Of a DNA stretch of 7,997 nt, positions 4,728 to 7,997 are shown piece after piece (positions within the stretch are counted from its first letter, which is position 1; every line of letters starts with the position of its first letter). Below the pieces are notes generated by a model. It ran no database searches, was not told the origin of the DNA, and saw nothing but the letters and a program-made list of their open reading frames with translations. Source of the stretch: an uncultured Eubacteriales bacterium (GTDB lineage: Bacteria > Bacillota > Clostridia > Christensenellales > Christensenellaceae). The position numbers and the translations under genes are program-made. The stretch covers positions 1-7,997 of the forward strand of contig CAJJPW010000095.1 in the NCBI GenBank assembly GCA_905193725.1, in the 5' to 3' direction.

Positions 4728-6491
4728 CTATTGCAGAGAAGACTTAGCCGGCTCATCCAACATCTCCATTAGTTCGCTCAACCGACTTTTAGGGAAGTCC
4801 ACAGAGATCTTCATCTGTTCCCCGTAGTCGATTTGAATGTTTTTGCCATACTGGTTGATCTTGGCCAGCACATCTCCTCTGTGATAACCTAACGTCAGGG
4901 CGATTTTTTTTGTAGCGTCTTTTACATACCTCTCGATGGCCTCAAACAGTTGCCCCAGACCCTCGCCCGTTTTAGCACTGATGCACACCCCATCTCTTGC
5001 CACATAATCAGGCAGCTCCACCAAATCTACTTTGTTATACACGCGGATCACCGGCTTGTCTCCCGCTCCAATGGAGGCCAGCACCTCCTCTACCACGCGA
5101 ATTTGGTTTTCGTAATCTGGATTGGAGACATCCACAACATGCAAGAGCAAGTGTGCATAGGCGGCCACCTCCAGGGTAGAGCGAAAGGCATCTATCAGTT
5201 CGTGTGGGAGTTTGTCAATAAAGCCCACAGTGTCTGTAAAAAGCGCCTGGACACCGCTGGCAAAGGCCACATTGCGCGTTACTGGGTCCAACGTGGCAAA
5301 CAGCTTATCTTCCACATAGATTTCGCTGCCGCTGAGCCGTTTTAGCAGGGTGGACTTGCCCGCATTGGTATAACCCACAATGGCGATCTCCTTCATTCCG
5401 CTCTCTTTTCTGTTTTTTCGCCGCATATCCCGTTGCTGTTTCAGCTTTTGAATCTCCTGCTCCAGCTCAAAAATGCGCCGGCGGATGGTTCTCCGATCCA
5501 GCTCCAGTTTCTTTTCTCCCGGGCCCTTGGTTCCAATGCCCCCTCCTAGCCTGGAGAGCATGGCGCCCTGCCCCACCAATCGGGGGAGGTTGTATTTGAG
5601 CTGTGCTAGCTCCACCTGCAGCCGCCCTTCTTTGGTCTTGGCATGGCCTGCAAAAATATCCAATATCAATGTGGTTCTGTCGATCACCTTGACGCCCACC
5701 ATTTCCTCTAGATTCCGCAGCTCTATAGCGCTCAGCTCGTCGTTGACGATGACCACATCGCTGTTTAGAGCCGCCACCTTTAGGCTTAACTCCCGGGCCT
5801 TTCCCTTGCCCACATAAAAAGCATGATCTCTGGGGCGCTTTTGATTGGTTTGATACACCACTTCTACCCCCGCAGTGTCCGAAAGTCTTTTCAGCTCTTC
5901 CATGCTCTGAGGAGTGGCATTCAGCCCCAGCAGAATCGCTCGCTCCACAAAGTCCTGCTGCCGCTCCTTATCAATTTGCAGCGTCACCCGTTTTGTGGCG
6001 TTTTTAATCTCCTCCATGAGCGCTCCCTGTGGAAGCCGCTCTATGGCAAATGGGCCGTATTCCACCGCCTCAGAGAGTTTCTCGCCAATGTAGCCCACAC
6101 ATAGGCTCACTGGTGTGGTCCCCCGCAGAGCCACGGCAGCCATAGCATCCATCCGTGCCGATAGGAGAGTGCCCTTGTCCACATCGGATAGATGGCTCGT
6201 TCCCCCTGGATGGGTGTGGATGCACCGAATGCCCGAAATGGAGTCGTAACCCCTTCTCTTTCGCATGTGAGGCATAACGACCTCCGCACCGCTTCCCACG
6301 GACAGATTGACCACCTGGCCGCTCCTTGTGAGATATATGGAGATCTCCCTTCCTAATTCTCCAGAAATTTCACTAATGCGGCGCAAAAAATCCACCTGGA
6401 TGAACTCCTTTGCGGAAAACTCCATTTCAGAAAGCTCTTCCAGTTCCTCTAAAATCACTCGTTTAATGCCGCTAATATTTCCATCTACCAT
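4728..6491 (-). CDS. hflX: GTPase HflX with an N-terminal JAMM/RadC-like domain
   Basis: HflX is a ribosome-associated GTPase that splits stalled or stress-damaged 70S ribosomes. ATG 6491 is chosen because GAGGG (6503-6499) sits 7 bases upstream; an upstream GTG at 6548 would overlap the preceding gene. In the 587-residue product, residues about 160-365 are the HflX-specific region (FYVGKGK 225-231, DRTTLILDIFAGHAKTKEGR 271-290, RLGGGIGTKGPGEKKLELDR 314-333, followed by an Arg/Gln-rich helix). The G domain has G1 GYTNAGKST (373-381), T400 in switch I, G3 DTVGF (420-424), G4 NKVD (486-489) and G5 SAKTG (505-509). The C-terminal domain occupies about 530-580. Residues 1-160 are extra compared with E. 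coli HflX (about 426 residues). They contain IHTHPGGTSHLSDVD, an exact HxH-x7-SxxD metal-binding motif (H92, H94, S102, D105) with E49 as a candidate partner. It ends a tight operon with the upstream gene (14-base gap). Confidence 0.93.
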   Translation of the reverse strand: MVDGNISGIKRVILEELEELSEMEFSAKEFIQVDFLRRISEISGELGREISIYLTRSGQVVNLSVGSGAEVVMPHMRKRRGYDSISGIRCIHTHPGGTSHLSDVDKGTLLSARMDAMAAVALRGTTPVSLCVGYIGEKLSEAVEYGPFAIERLPQGALMEEIKNATKRVTLQIDKERQQDFVERAILLGLNATPQSMEELKRLSDTAGVEVVYQTNQKRPRDHAFYVGKGKARELSLKVAALNSDVVIVNDELSAIELRNLEEMVGVKVIDRTTLILDIFAGHAKTKEGRLQVELAQLKYNLPRLVGQGAMLSRLGGGIGTKGPGEKKLELDRRTIRRRIFELEQEIQKLKQQRDMRRKNRKESGMKEIAIVGYTNAGKSTLLKRLSGSEIYVEDKLFATLDPVTRNVAFASGVQALFTDTVGFIDKLPHELIDAFRSTLEVAAYAHLLLHVVDVSNPDYENQIRVVEEVLASIGAGDKPVIRVYNKVDLVELPDYVARDGVCISAKTGEGLGQLFEAIERYVKDATKKIALTLGYHRGDVLAKINQYGKNIQIDYGEQMKISVDFPKSRLSELMEMLDEPAKSSLQ

Positions 6492-6505
6492 GTTCAGTCC
6501 CTCAA

Positions 6506-6982
6506 TTAACGATAATGCCTGGCCACAGGAATGTACACTGCCACGCACAGTACCATAAGCCCCAGCGTGACCATCAATTCTCTTAAGAGATTTTGCAAAA
6601 CCCCTTCGTTGAAATAGTAATATACGTGTAAAAAGAGCAGTACAATGCCCACCATCCCGATCAGTTTAACGAGTCCTATGAATAATCTGGATAGATAAAG
6701 CTGTTTCTCCACATTTTCCACAGTGATCTTTACAGGATATACGTGTAGGCTGGGAAACTTCCTCAACAAAAATAATATACTGTAGAACAGAAATCCCGCC
6801 CAAAACAGTCCAATGAGCACATCCTTAGTATTAAACTGGATAAAGCTATTCAGGGCAATTTGGATATGGGGCAAATTCTCTGGCAGCACAGAATAGGACA
6901 TGGCAAAGAACACTACCAAAATCAGCAGTGCTCCAAATGACAATATCTCCAGCAAATTAATTACTAGCTTGAGTCCTTTCAA
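6506..6982 (-). CDS. DUF1648-like integral membrane protein
   Basis: This is a 158-residue protein with four hydrophobic segments (about residues 8-29, 55-73, 100-121 and 136-153). The region after the first segment, YSVLPENLPHIQIALNSF, resembles the DUF1648 pattern (a W/Y-x-x-LP-x-x-IP-x-H loop). The later KFPSLHVYPVKITVENVEKQ stretch resembles the 'NYPVxITxEN' segment next to such domains. Function is unknown. It starts with TTG at 6982, preceded 8 bases upstream by AGAGGG (6996-6991); no ATG occurs before the FFAMSY Met, which would remove the first helix. The ribosome binding site directly follows the cobT stop codon, and its own stop is 14 bases before hflX, so it is the middle gene of a three-gene operon. 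The family assignment rests on recalled pattern only. Confidence 0.65.
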   Translation of the reverse strand: MKGLKLVINLLEILSFGALLILVVFFAMSYSVLPENLPHIQIALNSFIQFNTKDVLIGLFWAGFLFYSILFLLRKFPSLHVYPVKITVENVEKQLYLSRLFIGLVKLIGMVGIVLLFLHVYYYFNEGVLQNLLRELMVTLGLMVLCVAVYIPVARHYR

Positions 6983-6996
6983 GTGCTGTACCCTCT

Positions 6997-7997
6997 TTAT
7001 TTTATTTTGCGCAGATCCACAAATTCACTGCTGTCAATATTTCCCTGATCAAACGACCCCATGGACCTCATCATATTTTGGCTAGCCCTCAATAATTCAA
7101 ACATGAGCGGGCATCCGGTCCCTTCTCCCAGCCTCATATTGAGATGCAATGGCGCCTCAATCCCTATGGCCTCTAGAGCAGGGCTCTGCCCTTTTTCCGT
7201 GCTCCTATGAGAGCCAAAGAGATAATCCTTCGCCAGGGGATTCAGCCTTACAGCGCACAAGGCAGCAGCGCTGGCGATAAACCCATCTACCACTACTGGT
7301 AATTTTCGATATGCTGCCCCTAGATAAAAGCCACACATGGCGCAGATATCCAGCCCCCCTACTTTGCTGAGTACATCTAAGACGTCCTCCCGGTTGGGCT
7401 TATTTAACTCTATGGCGTTTTGTATCACTTCACATTTTCTCTGAAAGTGGACGTCATCAATACCCGCACCCCGGTCCACTACAGCTTCTAAAGGGAGATC
7501 CAACAGTACGCTGATGACTGCAGCTGAGGTAGAGGTGTTGCAGATGCCCATCTCTCCTGCTCCCAGTAGCTCGTAACCCCTATCTGCCAGTTCGCAGGCC
7601 TTATCCAGCCCCACTTCTACCGCCGTTTGGGCCTGCTGTTTGCTCATTGCCGGGCCAAACTCCATGTTATTGGTTCCCCGCATCACGCATCGATCTTCAA
7701 TATTATCCGATGCTGGCGGCCTTTTTACGCCCACATCGATTAAAAACAAGTCCGATCCACTGAGAGCACACATGGCATTGATACCCGCCAGTCCCTTGGC
7801 CATGTTCTCCAGCTGAGTGGTGGTCACCTCTTGAGGAACCAGCGTAATTTGGCTGTCATAAACCCCATTATCTGCCGCAAATACACATACCGCAGACTTT
7901 TCCAAAGCTTGGCTCATCTTACCCGAAATAGCGGCCAATTGGGCCGCATATTCCTCTATTTTCCCCAGACTTCCAATGGGTTTGGTGAGCTGGTCTA
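6997..7997 (-). CDS. cobT: Nicotinate-nucleotide--dimethylbenzimidazole phosphoribosyltransferase, 5' end outside window
   Basis: CobT transfers phosphoribose from nicotinate mononucleotide to dimethylbenzimidazole (or another base), giving alpha-ribazole 5'-phosphate for the lower ligand of cobalamin. The frame stays open to the window edge: 332 residues are visible (to 7995), so perhaps 15-20 N-terminal residues are missing from a protein of about 350. Visible landmarks are the substrate-loop signature DQLTKPIGSLGKIEEYA at the edge, FAADNGVYDSQITLVPQEVT, GAGEMGICNTSTSAAV, CAMCGFYLGAA, VVDGFIASAAA, and near the C-terminus LHLNMRLGEGTGCPLMFELL, whose Glu in GEGTG is the catalytic base of the family. 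It is the first visible gene of the operon with the DUF1648-like gene and hflX. Other cobalamin genes probably lie beyond the right edge. The apparent TTG start at 7938 is internal and should not be used. Confidence 0.95.
   Translation of the reverse strand, partial: DQLTKPIGSLGKIEEYAAQLAAISGKMSQALEKSAVCVFAADNGVYDSQITLVPQEVTTTQLENMAKGLAGINAMCALSGSDLFLIDVGVKRPPASDNIEDRCVMRGTNNMEFGPAMSKQQAQTAVEVGLDKACELADRGYELLGAGEMGICNTSTSAAVISVLLDLPLEAVVDRGAGIDDVHFQRKCEVIQNAIELNKPNREDVLDVLSKVGGLDICAMCGFYLGAAYRKLPVVVDGFIASAAALCAVRLNPLAKDYLFGSHRSTEKGQSPALEAIGIEAPLHLNMRLGEGTGCPLMFELLRASQNMMRSMGSFDQGNIDSSEFVDLRKIK

Noticed and set aside
4950..5345. Open plus-strand frame of 131 codons opposite hflX
   Set aside because: It lies fully antisense to a well-conserved GTPase, has no ribosome binding site and no recognisable protein pattern; it is a shadow frame.
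5473..5817. Open plus-strand frame of 114 codons opposite hflX
   Set aside because: It is antisense to the HflX central region, low-complexity Ser/Arg/Leu-rich and lacks a start signal.
6107..6289. Minus-strand 60-codon frame inside hflX
   Set aside because: It overlaps the JAMM-like region of hflX in another frame; the hflX frame carries the conserved motif and this one does not.
1..7997. CRISPR array, or complete insertion sequence with terminal inverted repeats
   Set aside because: I saw no regularly spaced direct repeats and no transposase-like frame.

Overview
The window looks like the chromosome of an anaerobic Firmicute (class Clostridia). The support is strong purine-rich ribosome binding sites, textbook sigma-A promoters, an ECF-type vitamin transporter S component beside type III pantothenate kinase, a class B sortase, and an HflX with the long N-terminal extension I associate with clostridial homologues. 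No rRNA or tRNA gene is visible, so the species cannot be named.

Left part (1 to about 1577) is the eroded end of an integrative element. It holds a small AlpA/Xis-type excisionase (212-403), a tyrosine integrase (484-1311) that loses the last third of its catalytic domain, about 100 bp of unrecognised sequence, and a minus-strand 52-codon chimeric ORF (1411-1569). That ORF starts with the P-loop of a low-molecular-weight protein tyrosine phosphatase and then runs into an unrelated tail. The element abuts the 3' end of coaX, which is cut about 60 codons short.

Middle part (about 1577-3382, minus strand): a pantothenate-type ECF S component (panT-like) and the truncated coaX form a coupled two-gene operon behind a very good promoter (2827-2855). 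The operon would import pantothenate and phosphorylate it as the first step of CoA synthesis. The coaX truncation probably breaks the second step unless the cell has another kinase. Upstream lies an unrecognised membrane protein (2927-3382).

From 3439 the plus strand carries a sigma-A promoter, a roughly 185-nt strongly self-complementary leader of no class I recognise, and a class B sortase (3659-4564). A bidirectional terminator (4650-4688) separates the sortase from the convergent minus-strand operon.

Right part (4728-7997, minus strand): a tightly packed operon in transcription order cobT (5' end outside the window), a DUF1648-like membrane protein, and hflX. The HflX has an N-terminal domain with a complete HxH-x7-SxxD metal-binding motif of the JAMM/RadC type, joined to an ordinary ribosome-associated GTPase. 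The most notable items are this JAMM-HflX fusion, the coaX/element junction with the chimeric phosphatase mini-ORF, and the structured sortase leader.
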